This document shows, piece after piece, positions 18,250 to 27,332 of a stretch of DNA of 64,000 nucleotides. Every line of letters starts with the position of its first letter. Within the stretch, counting starts at the first letter, position 1. Below the pieces are notes generated by a model. It ran no database searches, had not been told where the DNA came from, and saw only the letters and a program-made list of their open reading frames with translations. The DNA is from Deltaproteobacteria bacterium (GTDB lineage Bacteria; Desulfobacterota; DSM-4660; Desulfatiglandales; HGW-15). Where the stretch lies: NCBI GenBank assembly GCA_019310525.1, contig JAFDEE010000001.1:24408-88407 (forward strand), written 5' to 3'. The position numbers and the translations under genes were made by a program.

Positions 18250-20199
18250 ATGGCAGAAAAGCGTCTGAAAGTAGACCGTATCGATCCAGAGACCCTCTCG
18301 TCCCTGGACCAGTACACCCTGCCCCAGATCCTTTCCAGGCAGGCCGAGAGGTTCGGGAACGAGAAGACCGCTATCCGCCAGAAGGCTTACGGCATCTGGC
18401 AGACCTTTGGATGGGAAGACTATTTCCTTTACACCCGCCGCGTGGCCCTTGGATTGCTCTCTCTGGGTATAAAGCGGGGGGAGATGGTGGGTTTGGTCCT
18501 GGAAAATGAACCGGAGTGGCTCTTTGCAGAGCTGGGTTCCCAAGCCTTGGGAGCGGTCACCATTCCCCTTTTCACATCTGCCGTGGCCGATGAACTGGCC
18601 CGGGGGCTCCAGCGTGTGGAAGCGGCCTATGTCTTTGTTCAAGACCAGGAACAGGTGGACAAGCTCCTGGCTTGCAAAAAAGACCTGGAGCACGTCCGTT
18701 GTCTCATCTACCTTGACCGGACGGGGATGCGAAATTACAGGGACAATCCCTGGCTCCTCAGCTTCGAACAACTTCTGGAGCTGGGGGAAGAGATGGAAAA
18801 GGCGGAACCGGATCGCTTCAACAGGGAACTCTGGGAAGGGAAGCCGCAAGAAGTGGCCCTGATGCTGATGACCTCCGGCACCACCGGATTCCCCAAGCTC
18901 GTCATGCTCAGCCACCGGAATTTTACCGAGATGGCCAGGAAATGGCTGGAGACCGCGCCAATCGGCATCGGTGATAACTGGATTTCCATTACCCCCACGG
19001 CCTGGATCGTCGACCAAATGTGGGGGGTGGGAGTCACCCTTTGCGGCGGTCTTTGTATGAATTTCCCTGAAGATATAGAGACGGCGGTGGAAGATTTCCG
19101 GGAAATCGGACCTACCGTAATGATCTCCTCTTCCCGGTTCTGGGAAGACCTCGCATCCAAAATCCGGGTCAAGATCAATGATGCCGGGTTCATAAAGAAG
19201 GCCCTTTACCAGTGGACTCAGAAGATCGGCATGGCCGTCGTAGACCTCGAATCCACGGGCCAAAAAGTTCCTCTCTCCCTGCGAATTCGCCGGCGGATCA
19301 CCAATCGGCTTGTCTCCCAACCTCTCCTCGACCGGATAGGATGCCTCCAGTTCCGGGCGGCTTATACCGGCGGCCACCCCATCAGTCCGGATGTCATCCG
19401 TTTTTTCAGGGCCAACGGCCTCAACCTCAAGCAGTGTTACGGTCTCACGGAAGCGACCGGTATCTTTCAGGTCCAACCGGACAACGAGGTTAAACCGGAG
19501 ACGGTCGGGAAGCCCCTGCCACGAACCGAGGTGATCATCACCGAGGATCAAGAGGTCCTGGTGAAGAGCGCTTCCATCTTTGTAGGTTATTATCAGGACC
19601 CTGAGGCCACGGCCGAGGCCTTGCGGGACGGATGGTTCTACACCGGTGATGCCGGGTACTTCGACGAAGACGGGCATCTCCTGATAATCGGACGAAAGGC
19701 GGACATCATGCGGACCCGGGAAGGAGAGGCCTTTTCTCCGGATTTCATAGAGACCCGTCTCAAGTTCAGCCCATACATCAAGGAAGCCGTCATTTGGGGC
19801 GAGGGTCAGCCATATATCTCAGCCTTTATCAACATCGATTTCGGCAACGTAGGCAACTGGGCCGAAGAGCGGCAAATCCCTTACACGACCTATACCGACC
19901 TCTCCCAGCAACCGGCGGTGGAGGATCTCATCAGGGGAGAGGTCGCCGAAGTCAACAAGCAACTCCCGAAGCCCATGCAACTAATAAAGATCATCTTGCT
20001 GTACAAACTGCTGGATGCCGACGACGAAGAATTGACCCGGACCGGGAAGGTCCGGAGACGGTTTGTCTTTGAACAGTACAAGGAATTGATCGACGCTATA
20101 TATGCTGACAAAACCGAATTGCCGGTTAAGGGAAAGGTCCTATACCGGGACGGCCACGTGGGAACCATTGAAACCACGGTCCGGATCCTCACGGTTTAA
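18250..20199 (+). CDS. AMP-forming long-chain-type acyl-CoA ligase embedded in the importer operon
   Basis: A 649-residue ANL enzyme of the FAA1/FadD-like long form. Signatures are MTSGTTGFPKLVMLSH (P-loop), CYGLTEATG (A5), YTGDAGYFDEDGHLLIIGRKADIM (A7/A8) and an SPDFIETRLK hinge region. The tail is longer than in the 528-residue ligase at 12726, and a canonical PRTxxGK is replaced by LTRTGKVRRR. It sits between livG (19 bases) and livH (31 bases), so it is co-transcribed with the importer. That placement suggests the imported acid is trapped as its CoA ester. The exact substrate is not determinable. Confidence 0.9.
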   Translation: MAEKRLKVDRIDPETLSSLDQYTLPQILSRQAERFGNEKTAIRQKAYGIWQTFGWEDYFLYTRRVALGLLSLGIKRGEMVGLVLENEPEWLFAELGSQALGAVTIPLFTSAVADELARGLQRVEAAYVFVQDQEQVDKLLACKKDLEHVRCLIYLDRTGMRNYRDNPWLLSFEQLLELGEEMEKAEPDRFNRELWEGKPQEVALMLMTSGTTGFPKLVMLSHRNFTEMARKWLETAPIGIGDNWISITPTAWIVDQMWGVGVTLCGGLCMNFPEDIETAVEDFREIGPTVMISSSRFWEDLASKIRVKINDAGFIKKALYQWTQKIGMAVVDLESTGQKVPLSLRIRRRITNRLVSQPLLDRIGCLQFRAAYTGGHPISPDVIRFFRANGLNLKQCYGLTEATGIFQVQPDNEVKPETVGKPLPRTEVIITEDQEVLVKSASIFVGYYQDPEATAEALRDGWFYTGDAGYFDEDGHLLIIGRKADIMRTREGEAFSPDFIETRLKFSPYIKEAVIWGEGQPYISAFINIDFGNVGNWAEERQIPYTTYTDLSQQPAVEDLIRGEVAEVNKQLPKPMQLIKIILLYKLLDADDEELTRTGKVRRRFVFEQYKELIDAIYADKTELPVKGKVLYRDGHVGTIETTVRILTV

Positions 20200-20230
20200 C
20201 ACTCATTGGTCCGAGGAGGCGTAAACTGCC

Positions 20231-21109
20231 ATGGATTTTTTCTTTCAACTCCTGGTCAACGGTCTCTCCCTTGGGTTCTTGTATGCCCTCTCCGCCCTTG
20301 GGTTCGTGATGATATTCAAATCAAGCAGTGTCTTGAACCTGGCCCATGGAGAACTGCTGGCTATTGGGGCCTTTCTTTTCCTGGTCCTTGCCGCCTGGCT
20401 GAAGCTCCCTCTGATTTTGGCCTTTTTCTTGACCCTTGTGGGTGTCTTCTTCCTCGGTTTTGTGGTGGAACGGTTGTTCCTGCGACCCCTGATCGGTGAA
20501 AATCTGATCGAAGTAATCATGATGACCCTCGGGATAGGTATCATGTTTCGGGGACTCCTCCTCTTCATCTTCGGGGGGGATATCCACGATTATCCAGATT
20601 TTCTGCCCGAGGGGCTTTCCATCGAATGGGGCGTCATTAAAATTCCATCCGTATATGTGGCCACTTTCATTATCGGAATCCTTTTCCTGATCATCTTCGG
20701 CCTTTTCTTCAAGTATTCCTCTCAGGGCATTTACATGAGGTCCGTCGCGGACAATCAGCCGGCGGCCCTGTCCCTGGGTGTACACGTGCGCCGGGTCTTC
20801 GCCCTTTCCTGGGCCATCGCCTTCATCGTAGCGGCCATGAGCGGGATCGTGCTCGGAATCCTGAACGGCATCAACGTGCACGAACTCAGCGCGATCGGAC
20901 TAAAGGTCTTTCCGGTGGTCATTCTCGGCGGACTGGACAGCATAGGCGGTGCTATCCTGGGCGGCGTTATCATAGGCCTGATCGAAACTTTTACCGGAGG
21001 GTACATTTCAACCTCTCTCCGCGAAGTGGTTCCTTATATCGTTCTGGTCATCATTCTCATGGTCAAGCCTTACGGCCTATTCGGCCTTGTGGAAATCGAG
21101 CGGGTATAA
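20231..21109 (+). CDS. livH: Branched-chain-type ABC transporter permease, LivH
   Basis: Integral membrane permease of 292 residues with about eight hydrophobic segments. The N-terminus FFFQLLVNGLSLGFLYALSA and the motif FKSSSVLNLAHGELLAIGA are typical of LivH. The C-terminal cytoplasmic loop is GLKVFPVVILGGLDSIGGAILGG, the EAA-like element that contacts the ATPases. GAGGAGG lies just before the start. It is followed by LivM after 21 bases. Confidence 0.92.
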   Translation: MDFFFQLLVNGLSLGFLYALSALGFVMIFKSSSVLNLAHGELLAIGAFLFLVLAAWLKLPLILAFFLTLVGVFFLGFVVERLFLRPLIGENLIEVIMMTLGIGIMFRGLLLFIFGGDIHDYPDFLPEGLSIEWGVIKIPSVYVATFIIGILFLIIFGLFFKYSSQGIYMRSVADNQPAALSLGVHVRRVFALSWAIAFIVAAMSGIVLGILNGINVHELSAIGLKVFPVVILGGLDSIGGAILGGVIIGLIETFTGGYISTSLREVVPYIVLVIILMVKPYGLFGLVEIERV

Positions 21110-21130
21110 TTCTTTCATAGGAAGGTCGGC

Positions 21131-22201
21131 ATGCGGAAACTCCGATTTCATCCCTGTGGAAACTTCAAGGAATCCTATCTCCAGGAACTCACCATCTTTG
21201 AGACCGACTTCGGGAGATTATGGATGTTGGTGGGGCTCGTGCTCCTCTTTTGTGTCATCCCGTTCGTGTGCAGTCCCTATTTGATTTACGTGTTGAATAC
21301 GATCGGGATCTATTCCATAGCCGCCATCGGTCTCAATCTGCTGATCGGTTATACCGGCCAGATCTCCCTGGGACACGGGGCCTTTTTCGGCGTCGGAGCT
21401 TACTCGGCGGCCATACTGGCCAACAAGGCAGGGTTCCCTTTTATCCTGGCTCTTCCCGCTGCAAGCCTTATCACGGCAGGGGTGGGATTGGTATTCGGAC
21501 TGCCGTCTTCCAGGCTGAAGCACCTTTACCTCCTGATTGCCACCTTGGCAGGACAGTTCATCCTGGAATATGTTTTCGTTCACTGGGAGAGCATGACCGG
21601 AGGCGCAATGGGTATCGTGGTTTTCAATGTGGGACTTTTCGGGTTCGACCTGGGAACGGACAGACGCTTCTATTTCGTCGTTTTCGCCCTTTTTACATTC
21701 ATGACCTGGGTGGCCGTCAACCTGATCCGCACCCGTTACGGCCGGGCCTTTATCGCCATCCGGGACAACGATCGTGCCGCCGAGGGTATGGGTATTCCTG
21801 TATTTGGTTACAAGTTGCTCTCCTTTGCAATCAGTTCCTTTTACGCCGGTCTGGCCGGTGCCCTTTTCGCCTATTACATGATGAGTATCACGCCGGAACC
21901 TTTTAACCTTTGGTTGTCCATCGAATTCATCGCAATGATCATTATCGGGGGCCTTGGAAGCATACCCGGATCCGTCTTCGGAGCGGTATTCATAGTCACC
22001 CTCAACGAGGTGCTGAGTCATTTGACGGAATATTTGATGAACGTGGGGGTCTCAGCCGGCGCTGCCATCACCATCGCGCCCTTGCGGGAATTTGTATTCG
22101 GCCTGGTGATCATTCTTTTCATCATTTTCGAGCCAAAGGGTATCGCCGAAGTATGGCGGATCGTTCGATCCAGTTTCAGACTATGGCCTTTCTCATATTG
22201 A
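21131..22201 (+). CDS. livM: Branched-chain-type ABC transporter permease, LivM
   Basis: Second permease of the importer, 356 residues. A hydrophilic N-terminal extension of about 30 residues is followed by multiple transmembrane segments. Family motifs include NLLIGYTGQISLGHGAFFGVGAY, RTRYGRAFIAIRDNDRAAEGMGI and IIIGGLGSIPGSVFGAVF. A 180-base gap, longer than elsewhere in the operon, separates it from livF. Confidence 0.92.
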   Translation: MRKLRFHPCGNFKESYLQELTIFETDFGRLWMLVGLVLLFCVIPFVCSPYLIYVLNTIGIYSIAAIGLNLLIGYTGQISLGHGAFFGVGAYSAAILANKAGFPFILALPAASLITAGVGLVFGLPSSRLKHLYLLIATLAGQFILEYVFVHWESMTGGAMGIVVFNVGLFGFDLGTDRRFYFVVFALFTFMTWVAVNLIRTRYGRAFIAIRDNDRAAEGMGIPVFGYKLLSFAISSFYAGLAGALFAYYMMSITPEPFNLWLSIEFIAMIIIGGLGSIPGSVFGAVFIVTLNEVLSHLTEYLMNVGVSAGAAITIAPLREFVFGLVIILFIIFEPKGIAEVWRIVRSSFRLWPFSY

Positions 22202-22381
22202 GAATCCTCTTGGGAAACGGAGGCAATTCGACTCCTTGCCTGTTTTTTAAGGCAAAATTTTGTGGGTTTTGAGGCCTGGATACCGGAGCACCTTAATATT
22301 TTTTATGAGACATAACAGCATCGCTGCAACGCAGTAAGGCTTTCCGGTCAAAACGATGCAGCCGGCGGGAGCGATCAATAC

Positions 22382-23185
22382 ATGGAAAAAGATGTAAGAC
22401 TACTGCTGAACAATATCAGCGTGGTGTATTCGGATGTCATCCAAGTACTGAAGGGGGTTTCCCTGACTGTACGCAAGGGGCAGATCGTCTCCTTACTCGG
22501 GAGCAATGGGGCGGGGAAGACGACCACCCTGAAGGCCGTTTCCGGACTTCTCAAGCCGGAAAACGGGAAGGTGACGGAAGGAGTTATTTACTACGACGGA
22601 AAGCCGATCCAGAATTCTTCTCCGGAGAAAATCACCAGGAAAGGGATCATCCAGGTGCTGGAAGGCCGTCAGGAGTTCAAGTACCTGACGATCGAAGAGA
22701 ACCTGAGGGTAGGAACGGCGACCCGCTGGGGAAAACCTTACCAGAAGGATCTTGAACTCGTTTACCATTACTTTCCCGCGCTGGTGGCCCGCAAGAAAGG
22801 TCTTGCAGGATATTGCAGCGGCGGAGAACTGCAGATGCTCGTGATCGGGAGGGCCCTCATGGCCCATCCGAAACTCCTGCTCCTGGATGAACCGTCCCTG
22901 GGGCTTGCTCCGTTGCTGGTTAAAGAGATTTTCCAGATCATCAAGCGAATCAACAAGGAGCAGGGCACGACCTTGCTGGTCGTGGAACAGAACGCCAACA
23001 TGGCGCTTCAGATCGCCCACTACGGCTACGTCATGGAAAACGGCAAGATCGTTTTGGAGAGCACGGCCTCCGAACTCAGGGAAAACCCGGACGTCAAAGA
23101 GTTTTACCTCGGAACGGCCTCTACCGGGACTTTGAAGTCATACCGGGACGTAAAGGCTTACAAGCGCAGGAAGCGGTGGTTGTAA
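22382..23185 (+). CDS. livF: ABC transporter ATP-binding protein, LivF type
   Basis: Second ATPase of the importer, 267 residues. Walker A is GSNGAGKTT, the ABC signature reads CSGGELQMLVIGRAL, Walker B is LLLLDEPSLGL, and the switch region is VVEQNANMAL (Gln in place of the usual His-Asp pattern, normal for LivF). The basic C-terminal tail is SYRDVKAYKRRKRWL. A strong bidirectional terminator follows at 23224, closing the operon that began with the binding protein. Confidence 0.92.
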   Translation: MEKDVRLLLNNISVVYSDVIQVLKGVSLTVRKGQIVSLLGSNGAGKTTTLKAVSGLLKPENGKVTEGVIYYDGKPIQNSSPEKITRKGIIQVLEGRQEFKYLTIEENLRVGTATRWGKPYQKDLELVYHYFPALVARKKGLAGYCSGGELQMLVIGRALMAHPKLLLLDEPSLGLAPLLVKEIFQIIKRINKEQGTTLLVVEQNANMALQIAHYGYVMENGKIVLESTASELRENPDVKEFYLGTASTGTLKSYRDVKAYKRRKRWL

Positions 23186-23223
23186 GTCAAGGGTTTTCGG
23201 CCCTGGATTTGCGAATCTCGATT

Positions 23224-23259
23224 AAAACGCCCGGGCAGGTGAACCTGTCCGGGCGTTTT
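23224..23259. terminator. Bidirectional rho-independent terminator
   Basis: Near-perfect 16-bp stem AAAACGCCCGGGCAGG / CCTGTCCGGGCGTTTT with a 4-base loop, flanked by A and T runs. It separates livF (plus) from the convergent DUF35 gene (minus), so it can serve both. Confidence 0.88.
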
Positions 23260-23301
23260 GATGTTCGTGAGGGCTACCGGATCTGCCCCCGGTTCTGAAA
23301 A

Positions 23302-23796
23302 TTATTTTTTCTTTACGGGTTCAAATCCAAAGTAAACCCGCTCCTTCATGATGGACTCCTTGCCCTTGTCGATGGGATGGGGAGCCACATCGAAGACATA
23401 GAGCTGAACCTCGTCCCCTTCCTTCACCTCGCCTACGCCGCAATTGTAAAGGAGGCTGAAATAGTGCCGCACAGGGCTGTCCTCCGGGAATTCGATCCAG
23501 GCCCCTATCATGGGAGGGGTGTACTGAATGGGCACTCCTCCCCACTTTTCCACGAGGGTGACGACCTTGCCCCTTGTCGGCAGGTCGATATACTCCAGAT
23601 CCTCCGAGTAACACTCGGGGCAAATCACTCGAGGCGGGAAAGAGACCTTTCCACATCCTTTACATTTCGTCGTGGTAAATCTCCCTTCTCTCAGGTTGTC
23701 GTAAAATGGGTAGATCCTGTTGAACTCCTTGCACTCAATGGGATACAGGTCCAGAGTAGGAGAATATTTTCCTTCCAAGAACGGTATTCCCTTCAT
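23302..23796 (-). CDS. Zn-ribbon/OB-fold protein (DUF35) partner of the adjacent thiolase
   Basis: A 164-residue acyl-CoA-associated protein. An N-terminal rubredoxin-like zinc ribbon carries CKGCGK and CPEC, followed by an OB-fold (LPTRGKVVTLVEKWGG..PPMIGAWIEFPE). The ATG at 23796 is chosen because GGAAGGAGAAGGCAA precedes it; a TTG 30 bases upstream is possible but overlaps the thiolase stop. DUF35 proteins pair with thiolase or HMG-CoA-synthase-like proteins in archaea and many bacteria, where they assist acyl-CoA transfer. The thiolase gene immediately upstream in the same operon supports this. Confidence 0.88.
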   Translation of the reverse strand: MKGIPFLEGKYSPTLDLYPIECKEFNRIYPFYDNLREGRFTTTKCKGCGKVSFPPRVICPECYSEDLEYIDLPTRGKVVTLVEKWGGVPIQYTPPMIGAWIEFPEDSPVRHYFSLLYNCGVGEVKEGDEVQLYVFDVAPHPIDKGKESIMKERVYFGFEPVKKK

Positions 23797-23812
23797 TTGC
23801 CTTCTCCTTCCG

Positions 23813-24997
23813 CTACCTCGGCTCAAGGCCGTAGGTCACGATGGTATGTTCCACGTTGCCGCCGCTCAGGTTGTGGGTCAATCCGAATGTAGCTCCTTGC
23901 ACCTGGTTGATGGCTCTGCCCTGGAGTTGTTTCATGATTTCGATCCCCATCCGGACGCCGGTGGCCCCGAAGGGATGTCCGCTGGAAATCAACCCGCCAT
24001 CCGTGTTGATCGGGATTTTTCCTCCGATTGTGATCTCTCCCGATTCACAAAAGGGTCCCCCTTCTCCCTTTTCACAGAAGCCCAACTCCTCGACCTCGAT
24101 AATCTCCGAGATACTGAAACAATCATGGGTCTGGGCCACATCGATATCCTTCGGTTTGAGGCCGGACCTCTCATAGGCCTTCCGGGCGGCCAGTCTCAGG
24201 TGAGGCCAATCCCCGAGGTGCTCCCCCGGCCAGTTCCCGCCGACGCTGTGAAGGGAAACCTGCGCCCCGCCCCGGAGGTAGACCAGGGGCCGATCCGTAA
24301 GATCCTTGGCCCTTTCTTCCCTGGCGACCACTATGGCCGCGGCCCCGTCTGAGAAGGGACAGCAATCGAAGAGCCCGAGAGGATCGGCGATTACGGGGGC
24401 TTCCTGGATATCCTGGAGGGTGAGTTCCTTCTGGAAATGGCCCTTGGGATTGTTCAGTCCATGCTTGTAATTCGTGATCGATACGGACGCGAGCTGTTCC
24501 TTGGTCGTACCATAGGCCTTCATGTGCTCCTTGGCCTGGACGGCGAACCAAACCGGTGGAGGACCGATCCCGTTGGGTCCGTCCCAGTCGTGGTCCACGG
24601 CGGCCATTTCATCGTACTGGATCTGCCATCGCTCGGGTGTATAGAGTTTCTCGCTCCCAAGCACCATGACGACCTCGGCCATACCGCTCTCAACGAGTCC
24701 CTGAGCGAGAAGGATTCCCGTGCTTCCACCGGCGCAAAGAACGTCCACCCGGGTGCAGATGGATGTGGGTTTCAAACCGATTCTTTCCGCTACAACAGGG
24801 GCGGTGTTGACCTGGGTGGAGCGCCTTCCCACGAAAGTGGAGGCGAAAATCAGGCCGTCGATATGGGACGGCTTGAGGCCGGGGAGATCGTCCAGGCAGG
24901 CCTTGGCCGCTTCCTGTACCAGATCCACGTAACTGGCCTCCCTGACGCCCCACTTGCATTGACCTCCTGCAATGACGCAGGCATTATAATTTCCCAT
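23813..24997 (-). CDS. Thiolase-family protein (SCP-x/acetyl-CoA acetyltransferase type)
   Basis: About 394 residues. The nucleophilic Cys lies in VLCAGGSTGILLAQG, QTHDCFSISEI occupies the His-motif region, and the C-terminal block GLISSGHPFGATGVRM is followed by TFGLTHNLSGG. The start at 24997 is preferred over an ATG 66 bases upstream because AGAGGAGG lies at good distance and the N-terminus then begins GNYNACVIAGG. It forms a two-gene operon with the DUF35 protein, a classic complex. It probably handles a branched or hydroxy-acyl chain arising from the importer/ligase operon on the other strand; this is inference. Confidence 0.88.
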   Translation of the reverse strand: MGNYNACVIAGGQCKWGVREASYVDLVQEAAKACLDDLPGLKPSHIDGLIFASTFVGRRSTQVNTAPVVAERIGLKPTSICTRVDVLCAGGSTGILLAQGLVESGMAEVVMVLGSEKLYTPERWQIQYDEMAAVDHDWDGPNGIGPPPVWFAVQAKEHMKAYGTTKEQLASVSITNYKHGLNNPKGHFQKELTLQDIQEAPVIADPLGLFDCCPFSDGAAAIVVAREERAKDLTDRPLVYLRGGAQVSLHSVGGNWPGEHLGDWPHLRLAARKAYERSGLKPKDIDVAQTHDCFSISEIIEVEELGFCEKGEGGPFCESGEITIGGKIPINTDGGLISSGHPFGATGVRMGIEIMKQLQGRAINQVQGATFGLTHNLSGGNVEHTIVTYGLEPR

Positions 24998-25105
24998 TTC
25001 CTTGACCTCCTCTATCGATGCTGGATCCAATCCGTGCGGATCCAGTCTGAAAAACAGCTTCATTCATACCGGATCACCTTCGACTCATGGTGTCGGGGTC
25101 GTTTT

Positions 25106-25264
25106 TTGAACCCAAACTATGCGTTAAAAATGAAATTGATCTTTATTGCAATATGTTAAAGCATTCTGACAGCACCCGATGGGTGAAGGGTAAAAGGATG
25201 TTCCCTCCGGTACTTCCCGCCAAACAGCCAGCGGGCAAGCGTTCACGCATAACTTGGGTTGAAA
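25106..25264. repeat. About 160-bp element with about 19-bp imperfect terminal inverted repeats
   Basis: The left end TTGAACCCAAACTATGCGT is matched in reverse complement by the right end (TTCAACCCAAGTTATGCGT) with 3 differences. The interior has no ORF. It resembles a miniature inverted-repeat element; only this copy is seen. Confidence 0.45.
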
Positions 25265-25270
25265 CCCCGC

Positions 25271-25306
25271 CCAAATATGCCGGGGCAAAAACCCCGGCAT
25301 ATTTGG
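25271..25306. terminator. Perfect 15-bp hairpin of unknown role
   Basis: CCAAATATGCCGGGG, loop CAAAAA, then CCCCGGCATATTTGG. There is no T-run directly after it and no gene ends nearby, so it may be a structural part of the adjacent inverted-repeat element rather than a terminator. Confidence 0.4.
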
Positions 25307-25480
25307 ATAGACCCGGTCTATGTTCCTCGATTGAGGGCGTTTTTTTACCAGTCTTCCCTGAAGGTGTCAACGCTTTTTTGCTGCGAAAGATCCGGTAAAG
25401 TCATGAAAGACCTGCCGGCAGCTCTTCCCGCCTATCATTTCTCCTCGTATCTAAGACGGCATTCTGATGTACATGACGTA

Positions 25481-25509
25481 TTGACGAACGTTCCAGGATT
25501 TACTATCTT
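25481..25509 (+). promoter_or_regulatory. Putative sigma-70 promoter for the Na/Pi cotransporter
   Basis: TTGACG (25481-25486), a 17-base spacer, and TATCTT (25504-25509), about 147 bases before the start codon. Confidence 0.4.
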
Positions 25510-25655
25510 CCATTGGGCCGAATGACCAATTTCGACCCAAGAGTTTAAAACGCATCCATGCGAAAAAGTTTGAAAAAATTGCTTGGAGATAACTTTCCCC
25601 TCAGGCAAGGGGCTTTCGACGGAACCTTTACTCTCAATCCATAGGCAAAGACATA

Positions 25656-27329
25656 ATGGAAATACTTTTCAAGGCCTTGGGAGGTCTCGGCCTCTTCCTT
25701 TTCGGGATGAAAATCATGTCCGAGGGGCTTCAGAAGGTGGCCGGGACGAGGATGAGAAAGATCCTCAACATGGTCTCCAACAACCGTTTGGTCGGGTGTG
25801 CCGTTGGGACCCTGGTAACCAGCGTTATTCAGAGTTCCAGCGCCACGACGGTCATGTTGGTAGGTTTTGTAGATGCGGGATTGATGTCTTTGACCCAGGC
25901 CATCGGGGTCATCCTCGGAGCCAATATCGGTACCACCGTGACGGCTCAGCTCATTGCTTTCAAGATTCAGGACTACGCCCTTCCCGCCATCGCCCTGGGT
26001 GTTTTCCTGAAATTCTTCATCGGCCGTCGCAAGTGGGTATATGTCGGTGATGTGTTCCTGGGATTCGGTTTGGTCTTTTACGGGTTGGCCACCATGAAGG
26101 CCGGTTTTTCGCCCCTCAAACACGACCCCTCCTTCGTGGCCTTTTTCACGCGCTTCAGCGCCGATAACCTTCCGAGCCTTCTCCTTTGTATCCTGGCAGG
26201 GACCGGGCTGACCATGTTCCTGCAAAGTTCAAGTGCCACCGTGGGAATCACAATGGCGCTGGCATCCCAGGGACTTCTCACCTATGAGGCGAGTGTCGCC
26301 CTGATCCTGGGAGACAATATCGGAACCACGATCACCGCAGAATTGGCGAGCATAGGCGGGAACCTGAACGCCCATCGGACAGCCAGGGCCCATACCCTGT
26401 TCAACGTCATAGGAGTGATCAACATCATTATAGTCTTCCCTTTGTTCATCAAGCTGGTGACCTGGAGCACTTCCACCTTTCTACACCTGGGGCCGCCGGA
26501 CCTTCTGGTGGGAGGGGAAAAACCCAATATCGCCCGATACATCGCCAATGCCCATACGGCTTTTAACGTGATCAACGCCTCGTTTTTCCTCCTTTTTCTC
26601 CCTTATCTCATCAAGGTGGCGACCTGGTTGACACCAGCGGGGGACAAAGAAAAAGACCTTGAGGAAATCCATCACGTCCGACACCTGGACTCCAGGTTCA
26701 TCGATACTCCTTCCGTCGCCTTAGGCCAGGCCAAGGCGGAAATCCTCCGCATGGGCGAAGCCGTCCAGGTAATGTATTCCGAGGTGGTCTACTCCTTGGA
26801 AGAACGGAGGGTCAAGGAGTTAATCAAGTGGCGCAAAAGGGAGGACGCCCTGGACATCCTCCAGAAGGAGATCACCCATTTCCTCGTCCAGGTGGCCCAG
26901 AAGCCCATCAGCCCCGAGGAGTCAAAGGAGGTCGCATCCCTTTTGCGGATGACGAACAACCTCGAGAGGATCGGGGATGCCATCGAGAACATCGCGGAAT
27001 TGATCGAAGAATTGATCGAACAAAATCTTCACCTATCCGAGGGGGGCCTCCAGGACTACAAGACCATTTCCCTCGAGGTCGGCAAATTCATCGATCGCGT
27101 TATTAAGGCGATTGAGATGGAGGACAAGGGGATCATGGAGGACGCCCAGAGAATGGAAGAGACAATCAACCGCATGCGGGAGGAGATGCGGGGGAACTAT
27201 TTGGTCCGAATGCAGAGCGGTGTTTGTACCGTGGACCCGGGGTTGATCCTGGTCGACATGCTCACTGCCTTTGAAAAAATGGGTGATTACTGTTACAACA
27301 TCGCCCAGGCCATTGCAGGAGTCAGATAG
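25656..27329 (+). CDS. Na+/phosphate cotransporter family protein with C-terminal PhoU-like domain
   Basis: Inner-membrane transporter of 557 residues. Two inverted Na_Pi_cotrans repeats each carry the QSSSAT signature (QSSSATTVMLVGFVDAG and QSSSATVGITMALASQG) and a GANIGTT or GDNIGTT motif. From about residue 345 a helical PhoU-like regulatory domain follows (LRMTNNLERIGDAIENIAELIEEL). This is the usual YjbB/NptA architecture. Such proteins carry phosphate, often outward, with Na+. The YkgJ-like gene follows after 3 bases and is probably co-transcribed. Confidence 0.92.
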   Translation: MEILFKALGGLGLFLFGMKIMSEGLQKVAGTRMRKILNMVSNNRLVGCAVGTLVTSVIQSSSATTVMLVGFVDAGLMSLTQAIGVILGANIGTTVTAQLIAFKIQDYALPAIALGVFLKFFIGRRKWVYVGDVFLGFGLVFYGLATMKAGFSPLKHDPSFVAFFTRFSADNLPSLLLCILAGTGLTMFLQSSSATVGITMALASQGLLTYEASVALILGDNIGTTITAELASIGGNLNAHRTARAHTLFNVIGVINIIIVFPLFIKLVTWSTSTFLHLGPPDLLVGGEKPNIARYIANAHTAFNVINASFFLLFLPYLIKVATWLTPAGDKEKDLEEIHHVRHLDSRFIDTPSVALGQAKAEILRMGEAVQVMYSEVVYSLEERRVKELIKWRKREDALDILQKEITHFLVQVAQKPISPEESKEVASLLRMTNNLERIGDAIENIAELIEELIEQNLHLSEGGLQDYKTISLEVGKFIDRVIKAIEMEDKGIMEDAQRMEETINRMREEMRGNYLVRMQSGVCTVDPGLILVDMLTAFEKMGDYCYNIAQAIAGVR

Positions 27330-27332
27330 GAT

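Larger units (their letters stand above)
24998..25655. other. 658-bp intergenic region with an inverted-repeat element
   Basis: Divergent gap between the thiolase and the Na/Pi cotransporter. It contains an inverted-repeat element (25106-25264), a perfect 15-bp hairpin (25271-25306) and a likely promoter (25481-25509). No gene is recognised. Confidence 0.45.
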
